Part shown: positions 21,560 through 32,938 of the stretch, one piece after another
Layout of the letters: each line of letters begins with the position of its first letter
Numbering within the stretch: position 1 is the first letter of the stretch
Origin: Heliocybe sulcata
Taxonomy: Eukaryota > Basidiomycota > Agaricomycetes > Gloeophyllales > Gloeophyllaceae
Length of the DNA: 64,000 nucleotides
Reading direction: 5' to 3'
NCBI GenBank assembly: GCA_004369045.1
Contig: ML213506.1
Coordinates: 1-64,000, forward strand
Made by a program: the position numbers and the translations under genes
Notes under the pieces: generated by a model
The model's database searches: none
The model's input: the letters and a program-made list of their open reading frames with translations, nothing else
What the model was told of the DNA's origin: nothing

Positions 21560-23435
21560 GGATACAAGGGCTGATGCGCAGTCAATCACGCGGGAAGATC
21601 CCCTGCATCCTGGACATCTGCCGCGACGCGTCGTACGTGGCCGCCGGTACGTACAGCGCTCATCGTCACCATCACATCAGTGCGCAGTCGCCTGGGGCTT
21701 CTACGGCATATTACATCAGTGTTGGGTCGATCGTCGTGAGTACTGTATGCGGCGGAAGCGATGCTGGGGTATATCCCGATGATGCGGGGTTTGCATGGTG
21801 GTGATGCGAAGGAAGTGGTAATAGGTGCACGGCCCTTGGTCCGCTGAGAAGGTAAAGGTGGAGGCTGGCGATAGTCATCATGCTCGCAGCTTGGCGCGAC
21901 CATGCCAGAAGGAGAGGGCCACCGGCCAGGTTATGAAGCCCGGTCATAACGGTGCTGATGCAACCCATTGATCCCGGTCGACCAATCGAAAACTTGGCAT
22001 CGTAGTACCGTCGACGGGATGTCGTACGCGGAGCGCTCTGTCTATCCAGGTGTGTTTGTATCGCATGGCTGTCGGCCTCTGCGTCCAAGCACAATATTGG
22101 AGGAAAGTCGAGTTATATCTGATTAGATGAGGGTGGAGTCGTTGATCGGGATGTGGTTAAAGCGACAATTCCCCGCCTCGACGGCCTGCATAATGGACGT
22201 CCGGAGCCTTGTACCCTCCGACAGGCTCCTATATTTTTGTCGTTCAAGAAAGCAGTAGAATATTGTTCCCTTGCTCACCGAGCCTGAAAATCTTCAGATA
22301 ACCGTACGAGGGCCGGACCCCGCCACCTTCAGGTACCTTGGCGCCTGGAGAGTACACCGGCTCCTACCAGAGCTCAGCGTGCCCTATGAGAAGGTCGGAG
22401 TGGAGGACTAGCCCGGAGGTGGGTTAGCTACGCGTATTGCCCATGAAACCCGGGTGTCATAGTCTGATAGCAGGAGAGAGGGACGTCCCGAGGGCTCCTT
22501 AAGATCTTGCATCCGGGGTCGAGCACGCCGTTGTCAAAGTCGTGGAAGACACTCCTTCCGGCGTCGGGCATGCGGCGGATTTCTGCGAGCTCATCTTTGA
22601 AGACGTCGTAGATATGCATGAACTGAACGTCCAGGCCGTTGCCATCGCTGGCTCGAGCGTCAGAAATGACCAGGGTACTGCGACGATATGACCTACGACG
22701 AGAACCAGAACCTCCACAGGAATGGAGGGAAGTAGTGGGGTAGAGGATCTCCCTCCATGGCAGGGTAGGCCATGGGTTGTTTTCGTCTCTGGGTGTTACC
22801 CCACGTCGCGCACACCATTGTGATCCTACGTAATAACCTTAGACAAAGGTATCTGATATTATTAGCCAAGATCGTTTCAGATTACCAGTCCAGTTGCCTC
22901 GAGCTCTAGCAAGCCACCAGGGTCTTCCGCTCGAGTCTATCGTCGGGTTTGTGAGGGCACTGCTACTGCAGCGCTTTCCAATCCATTCATTCAGCAGAGC
23001 ATACAGAATGACTTACCTTTTTGGGTAATGGGTTACCCTCACGTGACACGTTCACGCAGGAACACCACCTGGATCCCGCTTGTCCTGTTTCCCTTTGTAA
23101 CAAGGGTCAGACGGCGGCACGGCTGAGTGAGATATTTGATGCTCTGAAGGCATCGCGTGTAGCCCAAGTAACTCCTTGAGGGTATCGCAACGCACTATCT
23201 TCGCGGGCACTGTTAAACATTCAGCTCGGAAACATTTACCGGTCAAGCCCCCGCTATATCACGCCACCGCATCATTCATAACGTAGTCGATAGCCGTGGC
23301 CTCTCGATCATCGTGATCCGCCGACCACTAGTACTCGCCGTTATAGCACCGAAACATGAGCTACTTAGGTCTGTGGCACAGACCATTTCGAAGGAACCAT
23401 TCTCAAACATGTGAGGTACTCGTATCTTATTATTA
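21560..23435 (-). repeat. Inverted duplicated segment, copy 1
   Basis: Read on the minus strand, 23435 down to about 22503 matches 32065-32938 (block B: promoter and 5' coding part of the DUF4238-kinase gene). The adjoining 22497 down to about 21560 matches 30855-31998 (block A), with many substitutions and small indels. Here B precedes A, whereas in copy 2 A precedes B. Block A starts at AGCCCTCGGGACGTC and includes GCGGGGAATT and ACATCCCGATCAACGACTC. Opposite-strand frames in block A (for example ending PDDAGFAWW near 21.8 kb) are not recognised. Confidence 0.75.
22506..22758 (-). pseudogene. Truncated 5' copy of the DUF4238-kinase gene
   Basis: The same start codon context, CTGCCATGGARGGAGATCC, opens a frame matching the first exons of the gene at 32686: HYFPPFLWRFWFSS, then MHIYDVFKDELAEIRRMPDAG and SVFHDFDNGVLDPGCK. 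Directly after GGATGCAAG the sequence switches to block A (AGGAGCCCTCGGG). Only about the first 75 codons remain and no kinase domain follows, so this is a broken copy. The reading frame over the retained part is still well kept, suggesting a fairly recent event. Confidence 0.75.
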
Positions 23436-25585
23436 CTTTCATTGACGTGTAACAATGTATCTACAATAACATTCGCTGTGGAGATGAACATGACCCTGTA
23501 GATGGCCGACTCAGAGAAGCAAGGCCATCCCGATGGTAAGACGACGCACGCAGGACCTACATAGTTTCTGGACGGGAGCCGGACTGCCTTGTAGATCTGG
23601 CTACGTCCGGCACAGCTGCTCATCACTGCCCTGGGAGTCCACATCGAGAAATAGCACACAAAACACTCAACCTTCAACGCTCGCAGCGGCGTCTCCGTTG
23701 CTGAATACTAAGTACTGAGTGAGGGTGCCGTCTAGGTGGTCTCCGCTTGCTTCTCCTACGCAGTCATGAAGGCCCTGTGTAGTGGTGAGACGGCGGAGAA
23801 GCGGGCGAGCTTCTATTTCCTCGGGACCCGCGGGGAGCGGCTCGAAGTCTTCCAGCAAAGTCAGTGGTGCCGACAGACTGCGGAAGCGTGGGTGTCAGTG
23901 ACCCTCACCAGATATTTGTTTGGTCCAGCGGTCGGGACCTACTTCGGCACAGGAACATGCGGTTGATCTAGGGCTGCGAAGGTCATAATACCTTCCTCTT
24001 CATCGTACCTCGGAAGGCTGACATGGCTGCTACCCGAGCCTACGCCGTTCATGCCGCTCCGCCCAATAGCCTCCTTTAGAGCGTCGGTCCATATACGAGT
24101 CACGTAAGACCGAGGCGGTCAGCTAAGGATCATGATCGCGGCAGAATCTGCACAGGTTTTCTCCGGTTTCCTACCGCCCGGAACCTCGAGAAAGCCGTAC
24201 AACGCCAACGAGGACCTTTCATCCTGAACCTTTGTAGAACCTAAGCAGAGCTGACAACCCCACTCAGAGTCGGGCGGGGAGAGGTCTCCGCAGCTCACCA
24301 TTCCCCCACCCGAGGCGCTGTGGGGCTTTGCCAACGGCTCATGAAGTGAATTGACTCCGACTGATAGATAGGCAGCTCTCGTGTTGTGGCAAGAAGCTGT
24401 GTCGTGCCGACCCCGCCAAGAGATAGGTGGCTGTAAATATAGCGTTGGATCAGCTGGCCAAATATACGATGCTTTGTGTTACTTACTGGCTCGTCCTGGA
24501 GGGGTGACGACCCTGTAATTGTAAGCTTGAAGTTTGACAAAGCATGGGACACAGGGACCCTGGCGTTATGGATGGCTACCCGGTCCCGTCGAGTCCAAAT
24601 GACAAAGGTCGGCCGGATCACATAGGCTGGTAAGCTTCGAGCAAATCACATTCGGCTCCGTCCAACTTCCATCGAAGCGCGTCTCGACAATGCGTCCGTG
24701 ATGTTCTGTCGGGTAGGACGGGCTCCTCGAGATGCTTCGCAATCGTGGACCTAAACATATCAGGGTGAGCTCTTCCCGAAGCCTTACAGCACTGGTCTCG
24801 CCTTCTCGATCGAGATGAATAGTCGCAATGCAAAGGGTCGTTGCATTTAGTAAGCTGAGAGGAACCGGACTGTATCGGCCGATTGTTGTGAAGAGCTGGA
24901 GGTAACGGAAGCAGGAAGCACACATATACCCCGTAAGCCTGAGGCAAGATCATATGCTGACATAGTGCGAACAGGAACCCGCCATTGATGTGACAAAGCT
25001 GCTGGCGATGTAGGTCATGGTACTTACGAGGTAAATGGACTTCAGTCGCGGGAAGGCGATGAGTGAACACAGTAGATATCCGTCGGTATTCGTGCCCAGC
25101 TCTGGATCCGCGTGGCAGTAAGAATTATATGATCCATCCTGCGTCTGAGCCAGCAGCCTTCGAATGCAAGAGCGAAGTCGGGACCGCCATCGTCCCGATA
25201 GTTTGTGGTACGTGGTGTGGACCAGATGCCGTGCCTACTCGTCGCGTGCTTTCTGATGAGGACGACGTTCGAGCAGACATGGGTGAGTTGCTGTCGGTCG
25301 TTCGAGGCGAAACTTCACGCGCACGGGCGATGATCGATGCAGACCGGACAGTACAGGCGCGATTCACGTACATGCCAGTTGGTCGTACGAACGATCGATA
25401 GCTTTCCTTGAAGATTTCAGAGCGAACTTTTTATTCATCAGCGCCAGAGACTCAAGACACTGGACAACCAGGGATTTCATGATCATGAGCCCACAGGACG
25501 AGGGATTTCGGGAGCATCTTCCTCAAATGGACGCAATTCCCGTAATCACAGCCCATTCCCACGCTTACAACTTCATGCTGACCCT
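23436..25585. other. Long stretch without a recognisable gene
   Basis: Several coding-looking scraps exist but none forms a family I know. On the minus strand, 24.6-24.93 kb includes IATIHLDREGETSAVRLREE and RIVETRFDGSWTEPNVICSK. On the plus strand there is a 112-codon frame at 25063-25401, and a frame at 23736-23966 with EKRASFYFLGTRGERLEVFQ. This is either the remains of decayed genes between the inverted copy and the transporter gene, or an unknown intron-rich gene on the minus strand. Confidence 0.35.
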
Positions 25586-27441
25586 ATGATACACCCCAAT
25601 GCTGCACACAACGGATACGCCCTCGCCAGCCCCTCTGCCGACACACCCTACTCGGACCACCAACCCCAACCTATAGACGATAGCGAGAGAGCTGCTGCTG
25701 CGGACGGGCATCTTGCCAGCATAGAGGAGAAGCGGCGGCTCTGGTGGCGCAACGCAGTCGTAAACGTCATCTTCATAGGCTCCTGGTGCGTCTCGTCTCA
25801 TCTTCCTCTTCCTTGAAAAAGAGCGAGTGCCAATGCAGAATGAGAATAGGTTCCTGTTTGCCACGCTCCTGTCCGTGTATAATAAATGGATGTTCTCGCC
25901 AGACCACTTTGGCTTCCCGTACCCGATGTTTGTGACGACGTTCCATATGTTCATCCAGTTCGGGCTCGCAGCGGGTTTGCGATACGCTTTTCCGCGCCAT
26001 TTTAAGCCGGAGGCGAGGCCGGGAAAGGGGGATTATGGGTACGTAGATATTTTCTGTGCGAGCTGTTGATGTCTACTAGTGTTCGTGCTGATAGGTTGGG
26101 TTTAGACGCAAAGTGGTCCCGTGTGCGGCGACTACTGGACTGGACATTGGGTTCTCTAACTTATCCTTGAAAACCGTGACCTTGTCCTTTTACAGTACGT
26201 CCTCTCGTCCCCTCTACCCTAACACGGTCTCATACCCTCCAAAGCAATGTGCAAATCCTCCTCGCTAATATTCGTACTCATATTCGCATTCCTATTCCGA
26301 CTCGAACAATTCTCCCTCCGGCTGATCAGCGTCATCCTCCTCATCGTCGCGGGGGTCGTCCTCATGGTCGCAACAGAAACACACTTTGTCTTGGGCGGGT
26401 TCCTGCTAGTCATCACGGCGAGCGCCCTGGGGGGCCTGCGCTGGAGCTTGACGCAAATACTGCTCAAGAACAAGAAGATGGGCATGGATAACCCCGCTGC
26501 GACGCTCTTCTGGCTCTCCCCGGTAATGGGTGTCACGCTGTTGGTCGTCAGCGCGGTGATTGAGCAGTGGTGGCCGGTGTTCAGCACCCCGTTCTTTGAT
26601 GGACTGGGCGCGACGGCATATACCGCGCTATATCTGCTTTTTCCGGGCGTCCTTGCCTTTTGTATGGTCCTCAGCGAGTTCTAGTGAGTGGCGGTCGATA
26701 GTGACGTTGCTGCTCCCGCTTATAACTCGTGGTGGACTAGTATATTGCAGCGCGCAGGCATGCTCCCAATGTCGATAGCCGGTATCGCGAAAGAAGTGAC
26801 CACGATCTCCATCTCGGCGTGGCTCTTCGGGGACGAGCTCACACCGCTGAACATCACTGGTGTGGCCATCACTGTCTGCGGTGAGTAGCCACCTGTCCCG
26901 CTTCGTATTTCGAAGGTTCTGACCTACTGGTGGAAGGGATCATTTTGTTTACGTATCATAGATATCGAAAGTCAATTGAGTCGACCCTACCCCTGGATGC
27001 GCATGGGAACCCTGTCGAGGAAGAGACGACGCTTTCTCTGACTCGGGTGCGTCTTCCCCGCAGCAGCCTCGAACCGCTCCGCCGCAGCGCGGAGAGCCCA
27101 TTGGCTGATTATGATCCTGTTGAGGTATGTCACTGTCTTCTCCACCGATATCTGTGGTGCGATGTTCGCTAGCCTTCTGGTTCATCCTCTCACGAACGCG
27201 GATTTACTTGACTGTATCTGAGCTACGGTACGATCGAAATTGATACCTCCGCTTCTAGGGCGATGGCGACCCACTGTTGTTTTCCGTCGGATCTGATGAT
27301 GAGCAAGATGCAGAGGAGCTGCGAAGCATACACTCTTCGAAGATACGAAGCGAGAGGGACGGGGCCCTTCGCAGGTCGATAGAGTCTGAGGACCCATGGG
27401 CAGGGGCGGGTGAAAATGGACATCTCAGCGTGGGGGGATAG
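25586..27441 (+). CDS. SLC35C2/Ymd8-like nucleotide-sugar or triose-phosphate transporter
   Basis: A Golgi/ER-type drug-metabolite transporter superfamily member with about 10 spans. The start MIHPNAAHNGYALASPSADT gives a polar cytosolic tail. Exons yield WWRNAVVNVIFIGSW, then FATLLSVYNKWMFSPDHFGF (the TPT-family start), GLDIGFSNLSLKTVTLSFYT and MCKSSSLIFVLIFAFLFRLE. These are followed by GGLRWSLTQILLKNKKMGMD with NPAATLFWLSP, then SIAGIAKEVTTISISAWLFG with DELTPLNITGVAITVCG. The same order occurs in human SLC35C2 and yeast YMD8. A long acidic tail ends at TAG 27439-27441. The substrate is unknown (GDP-fucose has been suggested for SLC35C2). It lies between the two inverted segment copies. 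Confidence 0.85.
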
Positions 27442-28290
27442 TAGGTATCCGTGCTTCGCGGGCTGTGAGAAGAGTGGTATGCATAATTTATATTATTCGC
27501 GGTTCGAGGAGGAGCGACAGGACTGGCTGCGTGGGTGTGCCGAAGGAAGCTCTGGGCGGCCACAGACGAGTGCGGTCCACAGACGGGTGGCCCTGACAGA
27601 GGGTGGGTTCTCTGCTTTACGGGCTAGGGCGGGCAGGAATGAGTAAGTGGTACAGTCAGCGAGGGCGCTGTTGCATAGTGGACTGATGGTTCCACTTGAC
27701 CGTGACTACCCGAAGTACAAAGGTAGGTGATGGGCCACGCGTTTCACGTGGGAGCCACATGTTTATCTGGCGCTGCTTCGTCGCGAATAGGGTTCCCCCT
27801 TTGGGCGATCTGACCCTGGTGCGCCGACGGCAATTGATGTGATGTGCGGTTTCTCGGTCTTTGCTGCTGCGTTTCGGGGAGCGTGGGAGGGAGCTGGGGT
27901 GCCTTGATGGGAAGGAAAATCCAAGTGATAGACGCCGGCGCCTACGTACCAAGCCAATCACCCGTGGCCAGTGGCTGATCAGTCAGCTCGGTCAGTGTTG
28001 TTCTCGTCAGCTGAGGGTGGCGCAGTTAGAGCGCTAGGAGGTTACGTCAAGGATGCCCTGGAATGGGTTCTTTTTCGCGACCCCGTGAAGGTCGGGGGAC
28101 GCGATATCTGCCTCACAGACGCCATCAATCGATTGGGTTTCTCGGTCAATCCAGGCGGCTGTGCTTGTTAACATCCTACCAGATCTCTCTCCTCCAGATC
28201 TACGCGAAGTACCGCCCTTTCGATCATACCTATATAATTCGCGCTCTAGTGGCATGCACCGACATCATTCTCCTGCATCCCTCCACTACA
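27442..28290. other. Intergenic; promoter side of the transcription-factor gene
   Basis: About 850 bp. It contains a 66-codon plus-strand frame (27971-28171) including EGGAVRALGGYVKDALEWVL, which I do not recognise and which may be chance. No other gene is seen. Confidence 0.4.
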
Positions 28291-29794
28291 ATGGAGGACT
28301 TTCGCTTTGTCCACGAGTCGCCGCAGTCGCAACAGGTGCACAGGAAGCGTCCGCGGCTCGTTACTGCGTGCGATAACTGGTGAGTCAGACTATGTCAAGT
28401 ATAGATTGCCGCGGACGGTTAACATGCCTATAGCCGCGTCAAGAAAATCCGCTGCGTCAAGCCGGCGTCGAACGAGAAATGCGAAGCCTGTGCGGCGGGG
28501 AACGCCGTCTGCGAATTCCGGGATCGAGAACGGTACTTCCAAGAACGGAGCCGTCTGATCGCGGGGTCGACCGCCGGTGTGGCTGCCATGGGGTCACGCA
28601 GGAGGACGCCGCCGTACGCGCGCCATAGCCGTGTCGACGATAGCCCGTACTCGCGCTACTCGGATCCCAACCCCAGGACGCCGGGCACGCCCTCTTCGAC
28701 CCCGCCGACGGAGTACCTCTCTCTCAAGCACGATCGGCACTTGTCAGAGCCGACGGATTATTATAGTGAGGAACAGTATCTGTGAGCGTTTTTACAGCTT
28801 GGTTTTGTCTTCTGATGCTGAACGTGTCTTTAGACCACGCACGGTATCGTTATCGTACCCTAGTCCTTCCAGTAATTCACTGTGGACCTACCCGTCCAGC
28901 TCCAGCTCCGCATCCCCCAGCTACTCCCCGATCCTGCCGATCCACCCTTCCCCGCACATCGCCAGTGTCGACCCCGTCCAGCTCTTCGACGCGTCCAACC
29001 CCGCGTACCCGAGTTTCACGCTCATGCCGCACTTTCTGTCGCTGTTCTTTGACAACTTTGGCGCGCAGTGCCCGTACCTTGATCAGGACGACTTGCTGGG
29101 TCGGTTCTACGACCAGACGCTGCCCGCGACGATCGCCAACTCGATCGCGAGTCTGGCGGTTCGGTATACGGATGTGCAGCAACTGCAGTCAATGGGGCTG
29201 CGCTCTATCGCGGATCAGTATAGCGTTAATGCGAAAGTACGTCCTTTGCTCTATCGACGATTGGGGACGGGTTCTGAGCGGGCTACAGAGCAACCTCGCG
29301 TCGATTCTGCCCATCGCGTCCCTGGATACCCTGCACGCTCTCATGCTCCTCTCCTTATCCGAGTACCGCCGAAGTCAAACAGCCGGATACGTGCACTACG
29401 CCGACGTAAGCACCTCACTCCTCCCACCCATACTCTTGACTGACGACCAACGCAGATGTCCTTCCGGATGGGCATGGACCTCGGGCTGTCCGATACGCGG
29501 ACGCTGCAGATGCTGGTCACGACGAGCCCGCAGGAGCGGCAGCGCCTGCAGGTGACGTGGGACTGCGTCTTGGAGCTCCACACGGCTGCGCTCTCGTGTA
29601 CGTCTGTCGGCTGTACGTCCCCCGCCGCCCGATCTCGCGTGGATTGACACTCAATTCTGTTGGCGCAGATAGGGCATGACACGGCGTTTTGGGAGTACAA
29701 GCCTGCAGACGTCTCGCTAGTCGGGCTCTCGAAGGCAGGCGGGGAGTGGGTCGTGAAGGCGCCCTCTGCGATTTTGATTTCGTCCTATCTGTAG
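28291..29794 (+). CDS. Zn2Cys6 fungal transcription factor
   Basis: A nuclear DNA-binding regulator with a binuclear zinc cluster. The start MEDFRFVHESPQSQQVHRKR leads into a basic stretch. The cluster is split by the first intron: TACDN joined to CRVKKIRCVKPASNEKC and EACAAGNAVCEF, giving all six cysteines. After a Ser/Pro/Tyr-rich linker comes the middle-homology (fungal_trans) region: MPHFLSLFFDNFGAQCPYLD, IASLAVRYTD, LHALMLLSLSEYRRSQT, and FRMGMDLGLSD. It ends KAPSAILISSYL at TAG 29792-29794. The gene is shorter than many in its class. It shares the interval between the inverted copies with the transporter gene; whether it regulates neighbours cannot be seen from sequence. Confidence 0.85.
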
Positions 29795-30854
29795 CTATTT
29801 CGTGTTCGCGCGTGCGGTCTGATAGTGTATATTTAGTGCTAGAAACTGTATCCATTTCGCATCTCGGACTTATTTTACAGTCGCTGTAATCACCGTGTAT
29901 CCATTTACGAGCATAGCTATGGAATCAATTCTCTGTTCAGGAATGTCCGATGGATCTTGGGGACAGTCGGTTAGCGCCAAGCGAGTACGCGCCGGAATGC
30001 TGTGCTGCCATCGTGGCGGCGTGATACCGTCGGCAGGGCGCAGCAGCGCCCATACCGGCTAGGCAGGCACCGAGAGAAGCTTCCGTCTTCTCTCGTTAAC
30101 GAAATCACTAGTCGTGAAACGATCATCACGGGCCATGGCCATGGAGACGTCTTGTGTCTCGTTCATTAACGTGCATCTGACTTCTTGCTCGTAATTTCCG
30201 GGGGATCAGACGGTTCCCCGAGGTCCCTGGAGAATTAGAAAGGCGGTAAGCGCGGGCGCTGATCAGATGCCGTCGATCGTGGTTGTCCTTCGCCGCCGAC
30301 GAGATCCTATTAAATTCCGAGCCGCCTCTGCATCAGAACCTGCGAACATCGCGCAGTCCTATTCCCTCCTAACCAAGGTTGCACTAAGCTCTGAATCGAT
30401 CGTCATTCTCGCAGCAAATCCTTGCGTCATTATTGGGGTTACTACAGATCGTGCTAAGCAAAGTCTTGTGATGCTACCTGACCAGTCAAAGTCTGCAGAA
30501 CGTGGCGACAAACGCCCAGGGCCGGCCATCGTGGCTTCAATAGCCCTTATGTCGGCTAGCTGCATCAATACCGTGACACGTAAGTGCTTTGGATCGACAG
30601 TCGACAACTATCAATGTTTCGGTGCTAAAAGCATATCAAAGCGAATCTTTGTCGCCCTCTCGCGGGGACTGCGTACACCTCACGTCACTCCCTGTCCAGA
30701 GTCCAGCCCTGTGGCCGCACGCGCCAATCCCGGCACAGAGGAGGGGCGCCTAGTTGTCGACGCGCCGCACCGGAAGGGATTAACCTTGCTACAAACGTCA
30801 AGTTACCGAGGGCCCGCGGGGTTCACTTACGTCCCCTCGGAAGAGCGCACATAA
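29795..30854. other. Stretch with one unassigned open frame
   Basis: A plus-strand frame of 195 codons (30267-30854) runs up to the edge of inverted copy 2. Its minus-strand counterpart at 30359-30607 reads KHLRVTVLMQLADIRAIEAT, which looks more protein-like. Neither has a recognised domain. This could be part of a decayed gene cut by the segment boundary. Confidence 0.3.
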
Positions 30855-32938
30855 AGAGCCCTCGGGACGTCTCTCTCTCCTGCTATCAGACTACCACGCC
30901 CGGGTTTCATGGGCTGTATCCGAAGCGAGCTCACCCTTGGGCTAGTCCTCCACCCTGAGCTTCTTCTAAAGCACGCTAAGGTCTGGTAGGAACCGACCGT
31001 ACTCTCCAGGCGTCAAGATACCAGTTGAGCTGGGCGAGGTACCTGTCAGTCCAGCTCTCCAACGGTTATCTGAGAATTCCAGGTTCTGTGAGCAAGGGGA
31101 CAATCCACCGCTTTCTTGAATGGTAACCACTATTGGAGGGTACCAGACTCCATCCGTCCGAGGACATATTCTTGACTACTCTAAACGCCGTCGAGGCGGG
31201 GAATTATTAATTATCGCTCTAACCACATCCCGATCAACGACTCACTCATCTAATCAGATATGACTCGTCTACCTTGTTGCTGGCGCTCTCCACAACACCC
31301 CCCTCACGCGATACGTGCATGCCGCTTCTGCGTACGACATCCCGTCTCGACGGTGCTACGATGTGAAGTTTTCGATCGGATCACTGGCTTGCATCAGCAC
31401 CGTTATGACCGGGCTTCAAAGCTTCATAACCTGCCTCTCCTTCCGGCACGGCGGCGCCAAGCATGATGCTGAGGAGCGGGCGACAACTCGTTTCTGAACC
31501 CGTCATGGATCCGCTCAAGTGTCAGTCTCGAGTTTGCCACCTTGGAGTGTCGTCACTTTCGCTCAGGCGTACTCAGACTACGGTCTTGTACCCGTCGTAT
31601 GCTAATACCTAGTTTTGGGCTTCTTATCTCTTCCCGTCCGAAGCGGCGAGGCGTCCTTCACCGAGGAAAAGGAATGTGACAATATTGTTAACTCACTCAC
31701 GCCTCTACCTTTACAGCCCGAACACCTTCTGAACGGACCCAGGACCGCTGCACCTTCGCCATTACCGCCAACAAGGCTCATCGCACCACTAAACCCCGCA
31801 TCATCGGGATATACCCCCGCCGCATACAGTACTCATGACGATCGACACTAGATTGATGCAATATGCCGTAGAAGCCCAGGGAGCATCAAAGGACGACTGC
31901 GACGATGAGCGCTACACGCACACCGGCATCGCATAACGCGTCACGGCAGACGTCCAGCTGCAGGCGCGCGACTGACTGCGCATCGGTTCGTACATCGGGA
32001 ACTCCCTTCTCTGGTCAGTTATCTGCGGGGTCATCTTCGTCTACACTGTTACCCAGCAAGAATAAGATATGAGTATCTCACATGTTTGAGAATGGCTCCG
32101 TCTGTGCCACGGACCTAATTAGCTCATGTTTCGGGCACTGTGACGGCGACTTAGTATTCGGCGGATCACAGTGATCGACTACGTACGTTATTGATGCAGT
32201 GGCGTGATATAGCGGGACTTGACTGGTAAATGTTTCTGAGCTGAATGTTTCAGTGCCTACGAAGATAGTGCGTTGCGAGGACCTGAAGGAGTTATTGGGC
32301 CACACCGGTTGGATCACGGCGCCTTCAGATCTCACTCAGCCATCCCGCCATCTGACCATTGTTACAAAGAGAAACGGGATCCGGGCGGTGTTCCTGCGTG
32401 AACGTGTCACGTGATGGTATCCCATCACCCAAAAAGGAAAGTCGTTCTGTGCTCTGAATGAATCTGGACAGCTGCAGTAGCAATGCCCTCACACACCCGA
32501 TGATAGACTCGAGCGGAAGACTTGAAGCTTGAAGACTCACTGGAGCGTAAGGCAACCTGGTAATCTGAAACGATCTTGGCTAATAATATCAGATACAAAG
32601 TTACGTAGGATCAGAATGCTGTGCGCAACGTGGGGTAACAGCTCCGGGCACCCAGAGACGAAAACAACCCCTGGCCCACCCTGCCATGGAAGGAGATCCT
32701 CTACCTCACTACTTCCCTCCATTCCTGTGGAGGTTCTGGTTCTCGTCGTAGGTGACATCGTCGCAGTACCCTGGTCATTTCTGACGCTCGAGCCAGCGAT
32801 GGCAACGGCCTGGACGTTCAGTTCATGCATATCTACGACGTCTTCAAAGATGAGCTCGCAGAAATCCGCCGTATTCCCGACGCCGGAAGAAGTGTCTTCC
32901 ACGACTTTGACAACGGCGTGCTCGACCCCGGATGCAAG
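30855..32938 (+). repeat. Inverted duplicated segment, copy 2
   Basis: Block A (about 30855-31998) and block B (about 32065-32938) match copy 1 at 21.56-23.44 kb in opposite orientation. Block B holds the promoter and first exons of the intact DUF4238-kinase gene, so this copy is in its working place. Just before block A comes CACATAAAGAGCCC, a TATA-like run. Between A and B is a short stretch not clearly shared with copy 1. Confidence 0.75.

Noticed and set aside
30841-31260. Block A as a solo long terminal repeat, because of its TATA-like start and two copies
   Set aside because: I could not see matching TG...CA ends, target-site duplications, a primer-binding site or any element-coding sequence. 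It stays an unexplained duplicated block.
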